A DNA stretch of 16,830 nucleotides from the NCBI GenBank assembly GCA_937899435.1, contig CALBQG010000054.1, positions 1-16,830 on the forward strand. Direction: 5' to 3'. Below, piece by piece: positions 6,786 through 14,191 of this stretch; positions within the stretch are counted from its first letter, which is position 1; every line of letters starts with the position of its first letter. The position numbers were made by a program, and so were the translations under genes. The DNA is from UBA11540 sp003445125. Its GTDB lineage: Bacteria > Bacillota > Clostridia > Oscillospirales > Ruminococcaceae. A model generated the notes under the pieces. The model made no database searches and had not been told where the DNA came from. It worked only from the letters and a program-made list of their open reading frames with translations.

Positions 6786-9419
6786 TTACTGAAGAATTTC
6801 TTTCAAAGCCTTGCGGGCAGCTTCCACCGCTTCGGTCAGCTTCTGTCGGTCACCGATACCCGCCATGGCGCTGTCGGGTCTTCCGCCGCCTTTACCGCCG
6901 GTCAGTTCCGCAATTTGCTTGACAATTTTTCCTGCATGAACACCTTTTTTCACCGCTTCACTCCCGCAAACAACCAGCACATTGCTCTTGTCGGCGTTAA
7001 CGGTTGTCAAAATTAACACAATGTTGGACATCTTGTCTTTCAGACGGTCGCTCATGCTGCGCAGAGAATCCACGCTGACATCGGTGAAATCATGAGAAAC
7101 AAACGCAATTCCGCCAAATTCCTCCGCATTTTTCAGAAGATCACCGGATTTCAAATCGGCAATTTCACGATTGAGTTCATCAATCTTACGGTCACGTTCT
7201 TTCAAATCCGCGTTGACAGCCGCAACTTTTGTCGGTACTTCGGCAAGATTTGCCACCTTCAGGACTGCCGCTACAGACTGCAAATCAGACTTATAGTGAT
7301 TCAGAAGATCCAGAACACCCCATCCGGTAACTGCCTCGATACGGCGAACGCCGGAAGCTACGGACGATTCGGAAGTGATCTTGAAGAGTCCGATTTTTGC
7401 GGTATTGTCAATATGCGTACCTCCGCAAAGTTCGACGGAAAAATCGCCGACGCGGCATTCGCGAACCACATTGCCGTATTTTTCTCCGAACAACGCCATC
7501 GCACCGTCATTTTTTGCGGTTTCAAGATCCGTTTCCACCGTTACGACCGGAATGCCTTCCAAAATCTTTTCATTCACAATTTTTTCCACTTTTTCCAACT
7601 CTTCTGCGGAAACGGCAGAGAAATGCGTGAAATCAAAGCGGAGCTTATGCTCATCCACCAGTGATCCTGCCTGATGCACGTGTGTTCCGAGAACCTGGCG
7701 CAGCGCTGCCTGCAGCAGATGCACCGACGTATGGTTGCGGCGAATTGCGGTACGACGTTCACCGTCGATGACCGCCATAGCTTTATCACCGACCTCAATC
7801 ACACCGGATTCCAGCACACCTTCATGCACGATGCGTCCGTTGATTTTGCGGACACCGGTCACACGGAACGTGCCGTTATCGGTAGTAATCACGCCGGTAT
7901 CGGCAACCTGTCCGCCGGACTCCGCATAAAACGGGGTCTGTGCCAGTACCAAAAGCACATCGTCACCGGCATTTGCCGAAGAAATCAGTGCGTTGTTTCC
8001 GATCAAAGCAATAACTTCAGATGCCGTCTCGTATTCACAATAGCCGGTGAATTCCGTGGTCAGTTTATCAATGCCCTCCACGACATTGCCTTCCCACGCA
8101 GCATCTTTATCCTTGATATTCGCTTTGGAACGGGCTTTTTGCTCTTTAAGCAGTTGGTTAAATCCATCTTCATCCAATTTCAGTCCGCGTTCTTCCACGA
8201 TTTCGCGGGTCAGATCAATCGGGAATCCGAAGGTGTCATAGAGTTTGAAGACGCGGTCGCCCTTGAGGGTATCTTCGCCGTTTTTCTCCATATCAGCAAG
8301 CATATCATTGAGCAATTCCATGCCGTTGTCGATTGTTTTGGAGAACGACTCTTCCTCCACACGGATGACCTTTTTGATATAGGCAGCCTTTTCCGCCAGC
8401 TCCGGATAGGCAGACTCATTCTCGTGAATGACCGTGTCGGCAACTTCATACAAAAACGGACGCTTGATTCCGAGCAAACGACCGTGTCTTGCGGCACGGC
8501 GGAGCAATCTTCTCAGCACATAACCGCGTCCTTCGTTTTGCGGAAGAACACCGTCACACACAAGGAACACCGTGCTTCGGATATGGTCGGTGATGACACG
8601 CAGAGACACATCCTCTTTATCACTTTCATGATAAGTAACACCGGCGATTTTCATGATATGTTTCATGATATTCTGAACGGTATCTACTTCAAAAAGGTTG
8701 TCCACGCCCTGCATAATGCAAGCCAGACGTTCCAGACCCATACCGGTATCAATGTTCGGATGGGCAAGCGGGGTATAGTTACCGGCTTCGTCACGGTTAA
8801 ACTGGGTAAAGACAAGGTTCCAGAACTCTACATACCGGTCGCAGTCGCAGCCCACATGGCAATCTGGCTGATGGCAACCGTACTTTTCGCCGCGGTCGTA
8901 ATAGATTTCCGAGCACGGTCCGCAGGGACCCGTACCGATTTCCCAAAAGTTGTCCTCCTTGCCGAGAATGACAATATGATCCTTCGGCACGCCGACTTCC
9001 TCCGTCCAGATTTTGCGCGCTTCGTCATCGTCGGTATACGTGGAAACGTACAGACGATCCACCGGAATTTCAAGAACCTTAGTGATAAACTCCCAAGCCC
9101 ACGCGGTTGCTTCATGCTTGAAATAGTCTCCAAACGAGAAATTTCCAAGCATTTCAAAATACGTGCCGTGGCGGGACGTTTTTCCGACGCGTTCGATATC
9201 CGGTGTACGGATACATTTCTGACACGTCGTGACGCGTTTGCGCGGCGGCGTTTCCAAGCCCATGAAATATTTTTTCATGGGAGCCATGCCGGAGTTAATC
9301 AGTAGCAGGCTTTTTTCATCCTTCGGAACCAAAGGGAAACTCGGCAGCCGCAGATGCCCCTTGCTTTCGTAGAAAGAAAGAAACTTTTCTCTCAGTTCAT
9401 TCAAACCGGTCCATTCCAT
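6786..9419 (-). CDS. alaS: Alanyl-tRNA synthetase
   Basis: AlaRS charges tRNA-Ala with alanine and edits mischarged Ser or Gly. The 877-residue product has the full bacterial architecture. The class II catalytic domain carries RVTTCQKCIRTPDIERVG, TYFEMLGNFSFGDYF and the GTGPCGPCSEIYYD block, followed by a Cys/His-rich insert (CHQPDCHVGCDCD). The editing domain has HTSVH in its first part and CGGTH later (Cys and His metal ligands). The C-terminal C-Ala domain ends with the Gly-rich GGKGGGRPDSAMAG. I chose the ATG at 9419 because GAGGTG lies 7 nt upstream; an ATG at 9434 is in frame but coincides with that ribosome site. A T-box leader directly upstream controls it, and the HIT gene follows at 12 nt. 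The assignment is certain. Confidence 0.97.
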   Translation of the reverse strand: MEWTGLNELREKFLSFYESKGHLRLPSFPLVPKDEKSLLLINSGMAPMKKYFMGLETPPRKRVTTCQKCIRTPDIERVGKTSRHGTYFEMLGNFSFGDYFKHEATAWAWEFITKVLEIPVDRLYVSTYTDDDEARKIWTEEVGVPKDHIVILGKEDNFWEIGTGPCGPCSEIYYDRGEKYGCHQPDCHVGCDCDRYVEFWNLVFTQFNRDEAGNYTPLAHPNIDTGMGLERLACIMQGVDNLFEVDTVQNIMKHIMKIAGVTYHESDKEDVSLRVITDHIRSTVFLVCDGVLPQNEGRGYVLRRLLRRAARHGRLLGIKRPFLYEVADTVIHENESAYPELAEKAAYIKKVIRVEEESFSKTIDNGMELLNDMLADMEKNGEDTLKGDRVFKLYDTFGFPIDLTREIVEERGLKLDEDGFNQLLKEQKARSKANIKDKDAAWEGNVVEGIDKLTTEFTGYCEYETASEVIALIGNNALISSANAGDDVLLVLAQTPFYAESGGQVADTGVITTDNGTFRVTGVRKINGRIVHEGVLESGVIEVGDKAMAVIDGERRTAIRRNHTSVHLLQAALRQVLGTHVHQAGSLVDEHKLRFDFTHFSAVSAEELEKVEKIVNEKILEGIPVVTVETDLETAKNDGAMALFGEKYGNVVRECRVGDFSVELCGGTHIDNTAKIGLFKITSESSVASGVRRIEAVTGWGVLDLLNHYKSDLQSVAAVLKVANLAEVPTKVAAVNADLKERDRKIDELNREIADLKSGDLLKNAEEFGGIAFVSHDFTDVSVDSLRSMSDRLKDKMSNIVLILTTVNADKSNVLVVCGSEAVKKGVHAGKIVKQIAELTGGKGGGRPDSAMAGIGDRQKLTEAVEAARKALKEILQ

Positions 9420-9426
9420 AACTTTA

Positions 9427-9432
9427 CACCTC
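9427..9432 (-). promoter_or_regulatory. Ribosome binding site of alaS deciding the start
   Basis: GAGGTG sits 7 nt before the ATG at 9419 and just after the T tract of the leader terminator. It overlaps the alternative in-frame ATG at 9434, which has no site of its own. Confidence 0.65.
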
Positions 9433-9475
9433 ATTAAAATAAAAAGCTCCCGCCCCGATATGGGACGAAAGCTTT
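9431..9475 (-). terminator. T-box-controlled intrinsic terminator in the alaS leader
   Basis: On the minus strand, AAAGCTTTCGTCCC (9475-9462) pairs with GGGGCGGGAGCTTT (9456-9443) around an ATATC loop. All 14 positions pair, three of them as G-T. The stem is followed by TTTTTATTTT. The CCC of the 5' arm can instead pair with GGG of the T-box to form the antiterminator, the standard switch when uncharged tRNA binds. Confidence 0.88.
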
Positions 9476-9664
9476 AAGTTCCGTGGTACCACCCAAATTG
9501 CACAAAAGTGCCTCTTGACGCAAGATAACGGTTGCAGACCGCTACGGTTTACCGCAGAGCTACGGGGCAGCCCCTGATTTTCGTTTTTGCAAGAAACTCT
9601 CAGCCGCGGTTTCTCTCTCTGGAGCGACAAAAATCAGTTAATCCCATCTACGCTTTTCACATAT
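9431..9664 (-). promoter_or_regulatory. T-box riboswitch leader (alanine) upstream of alaS
   Basis: The leader transcript contains the T-box sequence TGGGTGGTACCACGG (9495-9481), whose conserved core binds the NCCA end of uncharged tRNA. Upstream lies a Stem I region with AGAGAGAGAAACC and GGCTGAGAGTTTC, followed by a helix formed by CTGATTTT and AAAATCAG. Next comes GGGGCTGCCCC, which holds GCT (9571-9569) as the likely alanine specifier triplet. The block CCGTTATC lies between Stem I and the antiterminator, as expected. The terminator hairpin follows directly. Low tRNA-Ala charging should therefore allow read-through into alaS. The T-box identity is firm; the specifier choice is less certain because I folded it by eye. 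Confidence 0.9.
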
Positions 9665-9670
9665 ACACAT

Positions 9671-9699
9671 ATTATAACCTTTTTGTTTGAATCTGTCAA
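9671..9699 (-). promoter_or_regulatory. Consensus vegetative promoter of the alaS leader
   Basis: TTGACA (9699-9694) and TATAAT (9676-9671) are separated by exactly 17 nt, a perfect match to the housekeeping sigma consensus. The transcript would start near 9664 and run through the T-box leader. The -35 element begins 15 nt after the nifU stop codon. Confidence 0.92.
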
Positions 9700-9713
9700 C
9701 ATTTTCCGAAAAA

Positions 9714-10154
9714 TTATTCGTTGCAGTGACATTCTCCCTCTTCGCACCCGCAGGAGGGCTTGCCGACAAAAGGTGTCGGATCGATCCCCAAACGTGTGTA
9801 ATAGTCGGAAATGGCGGCTTTGATTGCCTGTTCTGCCAAAACCGAGCAGTGAATTTTTACCGGCGGAAGTCCGTCAAGCGCTTCCACAACCGCTTTGTTT
9901 TTCAATTTCAGTGCATCCTCCACCGATGCGCCTTTAATCAGCTGAGTCGCCATGGAGCTGGTGGCAATCGCCGCACCGCAGCCGAAGGTCTTGAATTTTA
10001 CGTCTTTAATAATACCGTCTTCGATTTTGAGATACATTCTCATGATATCGCCGCATTTGGCGTTGCCCACCTCACCGACGCCGTTGGCATCGGGAAGTTC
10101 ACCGACGTTCTGCGGATTGGCAAAGTTTTCCATTACTTTCTCGGAATACAGCAT
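9714..10154 (-). CDS. nifU: NifU/IscU-type Fe-S cluster scaffold protein
   Basis: This protein assembles Fe-S clusters from iron and sulfur supplied by the adjacent cysteine desulfurase, then passes them to target proteins. The 146-residue product carries the three ligand cysteines of the IscU fold: Cys34 in NAKCGD (with Asp36), Cys59 in TFGCGAA, and Cys103 in KIHCSVLA. The C-terminus adds a Cys/His-rich tail, CGCEEGECHC (135-144), beyond the core. I chose the ATG at 10154 because AAGGAG lies 8 nt upstream; the ATG at 10160 is only 2 nt from that site. It begins 15 nt after nifS. The nifS-nifU pair without other isc genes is the usual minimal system of Clostridia. Assignment is firm; the tail's role is unknown. 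Confidence 0.94.
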   Translation of the reverse strand: MLYSEKVMENFANPQNVGELPDANGVGEVGNAKCGDIMRMYLKIEDGIIKDVKFKTFGCGAAIATSSMATQLIKGASVEDALKLKNKAVVEALDGLPPVKIHCSVLAEQAIKAAISDYYTRLGIDPTPFVGKPSCGCEEGECHCNE

Positions 10155-10162
10155 ATTCATTT

Positions 10163-10168
10163 CTCCTT
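10163..10168 (-). promoter_or_regulatory. Ribosome binding site of nifU deciding the start
   Basis: AAGGAG lies 8 nt before the ATG at 10154 but only 2 nt before the ATG at 10160, so the inner ATG is the likely start. Confidence 0.6.
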
Positions 10169-10169
10169 T

Positions 10170-11342
10170 TCAGTTTTTGTCCCAAACAGGCGACATCGCA
10201 CGCAGTCTTTCCACAATCTGCGGCAATTTTTCCATGATATAATCCACATCTTCCTGCGTGGTTTCCTCATTGATGGACAGCCTGAGCGAACCGTGCGCAA
10301 TCTCATGCGGCAAGCCGATTGCCAGCAGAACGTGGCTGGGATCGAGAGAGCCGGAAGTACAGGCGGAACCGGAGGAAGCGCAGATACCGTTCATATCCAG
10401 CAGCAGAAGAAGCCCTTCCCCTTCAATTCCTTCAAAAGAGAAATTGACATTTCCGCATACACGCTTTTCCCGATCACCGTTCAGACGGCATTTCGGAATT
10501 TCAGAGGAGATACGGTCAATAAGCTGATCGCGCAATTTTTTGACCTTTTGAATCTTTTCCGGCAAATCGGCACAGGCGTCTTCAATAGCAGCGCCCATTC
10601 CGATAATGGAAGCGGTGTTTTCTGTGCCGGCACGTTTTCCGCGCTCCTGCGCACCGCCGAAAATCAGATTGTGAAGGGGAATTCCTTTACGGCAATACAA
10701 TGCGCCGACGCCCTTCGGTGCATGAAATTTATGTCCGGACAGGGAGAGCAAATCAATGTTTTGATCCCGTACATCGATCGGAACATGTCCGACTGCCTGT
10801 ACGGCATCGGTATGAAAGTAAATGTCTTTTGCTTTACACACAGCACCGATTTCTTTGATGGGCATAATGGTGCCGATTTCGTTATTGGCATACATAGCCG
10901 ACACCAATGCGGTATCCTCACGAATGGCTTCAGACACCTGTTCGGCAGTAATCAACCCCTTTTCGTCCACAGGAAGATAGGTGACTTCAAATCCCTTTTC
11001 TTCCAGTGCCTGCATGGTGTGAAGCACCGCGTGATGCTCAAAATTTGTGGTGATGAGGTGTTTTTTTCCCTTTTTTGCCATCAATTCGGCAATAGAACGA
11101 ATTGCCCAGTTGCCCGCTTCGGATCCGCCTGCCGTAAAATAAATTTCGTTGGGGTCGGCGTTTAATGCTTTGGCAACCTTCCCTCTTGCTTCCTCCAGCG
11201 CCACTTTTGCTTCCCGTCCGACGGAATAGATGCTGGAAGGATTTCCGTAATGGTCCTTCAGAAAAGGAATCATTTCATTCAGGACGTGTTCTGAAATCTT
11301 CGTTGTTGCCGCATTGTCGGCATAGACAAAGCGTTGTTTCAT
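10170..11342 (-). CDS. nifS: Cysteine desulfurase, NifS/IscS type
   Basis: This PLP enzyme removes sulfur from L-cysteine as an enzyme-bound persulfide and gives it to the NifU scaffold and possibly to tRNA thiolation. The 390-residue length is usual. The N-terminus YADNAATT (7-14) is typical. The PLP lysine is Lys205 in SGHKFHAPKG. The mobile catalytic-loop cysteine is Cys328 in SSGSACTSGS, the loop form of group I (IscS/NifS) enzymes, and FEHHAV supplies the PLP-stacking His. The ATG has only a modest ribosome site (AAAGG, 10 nt upstream). It lies 27 nt after rnhA and 15 nt before nifU. No Rrf2-type regulator gene (iscR) precedes it; the upstream gene is rnhA, which is unusual. Assignment is firm. 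Confidence 0.95.
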   Translation of the reverse strand: MKQRFVYADNAATTKISEHVLNEMIPFLKDHYGNPSSIYSVGREAKVALEEARGKVAKALNADPNEIYFTAGGSEAGNWAIRSIAELMAKKGKKHLITTNFEHHAVLHTMQALEEKGFEVTYLPVDEKGLITAEQVSEAIREDTALVSAMYANNEIGTIMPIKEIGAVCKAKDIYFHTDAVQAVGHVPIDVRDQNIDLLSLSGHKFHAPKGVGALYCRKGIPLHNLIFGGAQERGKRAGTENTASIIGMGAAIEDACADLPEKIQKVKKLRDQLIDRISSEIPKCRLNGDREKRVCGNVNFSFEGIEGEGLLLLLDMNGICASSGSACTSGSLDPSHVLLAIGLPHEIAHGSLRLSINEETTQEDVDYIMEKLPQIVERLRAMSPVWDKN

Positions 11343-11369
11343 CGGATATCAACCTTTCTTTTTCAAGGG

Positions 11370-11822
11370 TTATTTGGCGTATTTTTGCGCTTCACTCACT
11401 GCCAATCGATCGCAGCGTTCGTTTTCGGGGTGTCCGGCATGACCTTTCACCCACAAAAAGTCCACTTCGTGCTTTGACAGCACGTTCAGCAGTCGATCCC
11501 ACAAATCGGCATTCAGCGCCGGTTGATTTTTTGCCCGCATCCAGCCGTTTCGTTTCCATTTTTCCGCCCAGCCTTTGGTAATTCCGTTCACCACATACTG
11601 CGAGTCGGTGCAAACGGTGACCGAACAGCGGATTTTCAATGCCTCCAACCCGGTAATTACCCCCAGAAGCTCCATGCGGTTATTGGTCGTCGAAGCGTCT
11701 CCGCCGCTCAGTTCCTTTTCATTTCCCTGATATCGAAGGATCACACCGAACCCGCCGGGACCGGGATTTCCGGAGCAGGCACCATCGGTGAACATTTCAA
11801 TATGTTTCAGCGTTTCTGCCAT
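11370..11822 (-). CDS. rnhA: Ribonuclease HI
   Basis: RNase HI cuts the RNA strand of RNA-DNA hybrids, removing primers and R-loops. The 150-residue product has the complete active site. Asp13 lies in FTDGACSGNPGPGG, Glu51 in NNRMELLG, Asp73 in TDSQYV and Asp138 in NERCDRLA, with His128 in VKGHAGH. The basic handle region (KWKRNGWMRAKNQP, 88-101) that grips the hybrid is also present. The ATG has TGGAG 6 nt upstream, and a plausible promoter lies at 11868-11896. It is the first gene of an rnhA-nifS-nifU unit and is divergent from the pdaA-like gene, sharing a 179-nt intergenic region. Confidence 0.95.
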   Translation of the reverse strand: MAETLKHIEMFTDGACSGNPGPGGFGVILRYQGNEKELSGGDASTTNNRMELLGVITGLEALKIRCSVTVCTDSQYVVNGITKGWAEKWKRNGWMRAKNQPALNADLWDRLLNVLSKHEVDFLWVKGHAGHPENERCDRLAVSEAQKYAK

Positions 11823-11867
11823 ATTTTACTCCATTCTTCAAATTTAAAACATCGGAAAATATTGCCG

Positions 11868-11896
11868 ATTGTAAAACCTGTCGAAATATGTTACAA
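11868..11896 (-). promoter_or_regulatory. Candidate vegetative promoter for rnhA-nifS-nifU
   Basis: TTGTAA (11896-11891) and TACAAT (11873-11868) are separated by 17 nt, matching 4/6 and 5/6 of the housekeeping consensus. The spacing and position, about 45 nt before the rnhA ATG, are suitable. No operator or other leader structure was recognised. Confidence 0.5.
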
Positions 11897-11915
11897 TTGT
11901 TTCCAGAAAAGTTTT

Positions 11916-11944
11916 GTTTGTTTCGTTTCGGACGGTACATACTA
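11916..11944 (+). promoter_or_regulatory. Candidate sigma-G-like (forespore) promoter for the pdaA-like gene
   Basis: CATACTA (11938-11944) matches the CATnnTA -10 pattern of forespore sigma-G promoters. GTTTG (11916-11920), 17 nt upstream, fits four of five positions of the gYATr -35 pattern. The predicted start is about 50 nt before the ATG. No good housekeeping promoter is seen on this strand. In B. subtilis pdaA is transcribed by sigma-G, which gives the match meaning, but the motif is short and this is an inference. Confidence 0.4.
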
Positions 11945-12001
11945 ATCCTGAGCAGCCGAAACGGTTGTTTGCTCAAATAGAGCCATTGAAAGGAAAAAGT
12001 C

Positions 12002-12976
12002 ATGAAAACAAAGGTTATTCTATCAATCTGTATTCTTATGGCGATGATCGGGTTTGCGGGATGTACGGCTTGCAGTAATATTGACGAATATTCCAGCAGC
12101 CAAACCTCTTCGGACATTGCCTCCAGTATCGGCGGCATGTCGTCTGCGGAAGCACCTTCCGATGTGATGCCCGACTCTTCGGACGCCGTCAGCAGTGATC
12201 TGTCCGAAAACAACAGCACGGAAAGCGCAGTTTCGGGAGAAGAATCCGCTTCTCCCACTGCGGCTTTGCCGCTAACCGATGTGGAGAAGCTGGATAACAC
12301 CAGTGTGACCTGGGGTCCCGGAACTTTCTTCGACGACAAAAACCGTCCCACCGCCTGTGTGTCTTTACAGGAAAGCTACGGAAAATACAGCGCCTATTTT
12401 TTAGGTGCAGATACCAACAAAATTTACTTAACTTTTGATGAAGGCTATGAAAACGGCTATACGTCCCAAATATTGGATGTTTTGAAAGAAAAAAATGTAC
12501 AAGCCGTGTTCTTTGTCACTATGCCCTACGCCAAATCTCAGCCCGAACTGATTCGCCGAATGATTGATGAGGGGCACATCGTCGGCAACCATTCCAACAA
12601 ACACCCCGCCATGCCGACAGTATCGTTTGAACAGGCACAAAGCGAATACACAATTCTTCACGAATATATCCGTGAAAATTTCGATTACACCATGTTCCTG
12701 TTCCGTCCGCCGCAAGGGCTGTTCAGCGAACGCACACTGGCGCTCGGACAAACGCTCGGCTATTCCAACGTTCTTTGGAGCTTTGCCTACAACGACTGGA
12801 ATCCCGAAAATCAACCCGATCCCGAAAAGGCGTTTGAAAAGATCACCTCAAGATTCCACAACGGTGAAATTATGCTTTTGCATGCCGTGTCGAAAACCAA
12901 CACGGAAATCCTGGGACGAGTCATCGACAAGGCACGCGAAGAGGGCTTTGAATTTGCCTCGTTTGAGGAAAAATAA
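12002..12976 (+). CDS. pdaA: PdaA-like polysaccharide deacetylase lipoprotein (spore-cortex delta-lactam synthesis)
   Basis: This resembles PdaA, the de-N-acetylase that acts on muramic acid residues during muramic delta-lactam formation in spore-cortex peptidoglycan. The 324-residue product starts with a lipoprotein signal whose lipobox is FAGC (Cys21). A low-complexity Ser/Asp/Glu linker runs from about residue 25 to 80, followed by a NodB-fold domain. Motif 1 reads TFDEG (144-148), with Glu147 where most NodB proteins have a second Asp. The metal-binding motif is HSNKHP (197-202). RPPQG is at 235-239, WSFAYNDW follows, and LLHAVS (292-297) holds the C-terminal His294. The LTFDEGYENGYT and LLHAVS wording is typical of the PdaA branch. 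AAAGGA lies 7 nt before the ATG. It is the only plus-strand gene here, and its stop abuts the pfp stop. The deacetylase fold is firm; the spore role is inferred. Confidence 0.85.
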   Translation: MKTKVILSICILMAMIGFAGCTACSNIDEYSSSQTSSDIASSIGGMSSAEAPSDVMPDSSDAVSSDLSENNSTESAVSGEESASPTAALPLTDVEKLDNTSVTWGPGTFFDDKNRPTACVSLQESYGKYSAYFLGADTNKIYLTFDEGYENGYTSQILDVLKEKNVQAVFFVTMPYAKSQPELIRRMIDEGHIVGNHSNKHPAMPTVSFEQAQSEYTILHEYIRENFDYTMFLFRPPQGLFSERTLALGQTLGYSNVLWSFAYNDWNPENQPDPEKAFEKITSRFHNGEIMLLHAVSKTNTEILGRVIDKAREEGFEFASFEEK

Positions 12977-14191
12977 TTACAGAACCATATGGGCAGGCAA
13001 TCCGTTTTGTTTCGGAACAGAAACCTCTCCCTGAATCAGCGGGCGGAGATAGCGGATTGCCTGTTCTGTTACGCCGTTATGTGCGTCGTTCATCCACTCT
13101 GTCGGGAATTTGCGTTCCACATTGGCAACCAGCTCAAGATCGCACATATCCACGGTATAGGCATAATCATCCGAATCCGCACGCAAAAATGTCATCATTT
13201 TTCCGCTTTCTCCACGCACTGCGGCGCGCACTGCCGCCTGACCGATGGCAAACGCAGAATCAATGTCATCCGCCGACAGGATATGTCCCGAACAGCGCTG
13301 CAGCACATTCAGTTCAATAGAGCGAACCTTGCAGCCGATCTTTTCGGAAACCAGATTTTCCAGGTATTTTCCTGCACCGGAAGTGTATTTATGACCAAAG
13401 GTGTCCACGTTGCAGTCACCCGCCAACTCGGAAACATAACGTCCGTCGGCAACCTTCACACCTTCTGAAACCGCCGCAATGACAATCTTGTCTTTTTTTT
13501 GAATTTGACGGATATCCTCAAGAAAACGCTCCGGGTCAAAGACCGCTTCCGGGAGATAAATCAACTGCGGCGCACAGCCTGTCTCGCACTTCACCAGTGC
13601 AGCGCTTGCCGTCAACCAGCCGGCATTTCGTCCCATGATCTCCACGATATTGACCGAAGGAGTATTATACACCGACGCGTCCCGGACAATCTCACTCACC
13701 ACTGTGGCAACGAATTTTGCGGCACTTCCGAAACCGGGACAGTGATCCGTCATTGCCAGATCATTATCAATGGTTTTCGGCACACCGATAACGCGGATGT
13801 CCTCCCCTTTTTCAGAAAGATAGCGACTGAGCTTCATCGCCGTATCCATAGAATCGTTGCCGCCGATGTAAATGAAATATCCCACATGGTACTGATGAAA
13901 AACGGAAAGAATCAGATCGTAAACCTCCGTCTGCGTAAGCTCCGGCAGCTTCATCCGGCAGGAACCGAGTGCCATTGCGGGAGTAACTTTCAGCAGAGAA
14001 ATTTTTTTTTCGGTATTAACCTGCTCGGACAAATCAACAAAGTCCCGGTTCAGGACTCCTTGAATTCCGTAGCGGGCGCCGTAGATACGATCAATTTCTC
14101 CGCATTTCAATGCGGCATCAATCACGCCTGCCAACGAGGCGTTAATGGCACCTGTCGGTCCGCCGGATTGTGCAACAATCAGATTTTTCAT
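12977..14191 (-). CDS. pfp: 6-phosphofructokinase, probably pyrophosphate-dependent
   Basis: The enzyme phosphorylates fructose 6-phosphate to fructose 1,6-bisphosphate in glycolysis, here probably with pyrophosphate and reversibly. The 404-residue product is longer than the roughly 320 residues of ATP-PFKs. It opens with AQSGGPTGAINASLAG (7-22). The phosphoryl-donor loop is GGNDS (110-114), where Asp113 takes the place of the small Gly found in ATP enzymes. The active-site motif is PKTIDND (138-144), with Lys139 in the position that favours pyrophosphate. MGRNAGW follows. The ATG has AAAGGAAG 6 nt upstream and overlaps the rqcH stop by 4 nt (ATGA). The gene contains runs of nine and eight A on its coding strand. 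Donor specificity is inferred from motifs; the PFK family is certain. Confidence 0.9.
   Translation of the reverse strand: MKNLIVAQSGGPTGAINASLAGVIDAALKCGEIDRIYGARYGIQGVLNRDFVDLSEQVNTEKKISLLKVTPAMALGSCRMKLPELTQTEVYDLILSVFHQYHVGYFIYIGGNDSMDTAMKLSRYLSEKGEDIRVIGVPKTIDNDLAMTDHCPGFGSAAKFVATVVSEIVRDASVYNTPSVNIVEIMGRNAGWLTASAALVKCETGCAPQLIYLPEAVFDPERFLEDIRQIQKKDKIVIAAVSEGVKVADGRYVSELAGDCNVDTFGHKYTSGAGKYLENLVSEKIGCKVRSIELNVLQRCSGHILSADDIDSAFAIGQAAVRAAVRGESGKMMTFLRADSDDYAYTVDMCDLELVANVERKFPTEWMNDAHNGVTEQAIRYLRPLIQGEVSVPKQNGLPAHMVL

Noticed and set aside
7674..9305. A 543-codon open frame on the plus strand opposite alaS
   Set aside because: It is a mirror of the alaS frame and its codon bias. It has no recognisable domain and lies wholly within a certain gene.
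9687..11165. A 492-codon open frame on the plus strand opposite nifU and nifS
   Set aside because: It overlaps two well-identified genes and the alaS promoter region, and the translation has no recognisable family features.
11797..12351. A 184-codon minus-strand frame across the rnhA-pdaA intergenic region
   Set aside because: It is antisense to the lipoprotein signal and linker of the pdaA-like gene and would erase the divergent promoter region. The Ser-rich translation simply mirrors the low-complexity linker.
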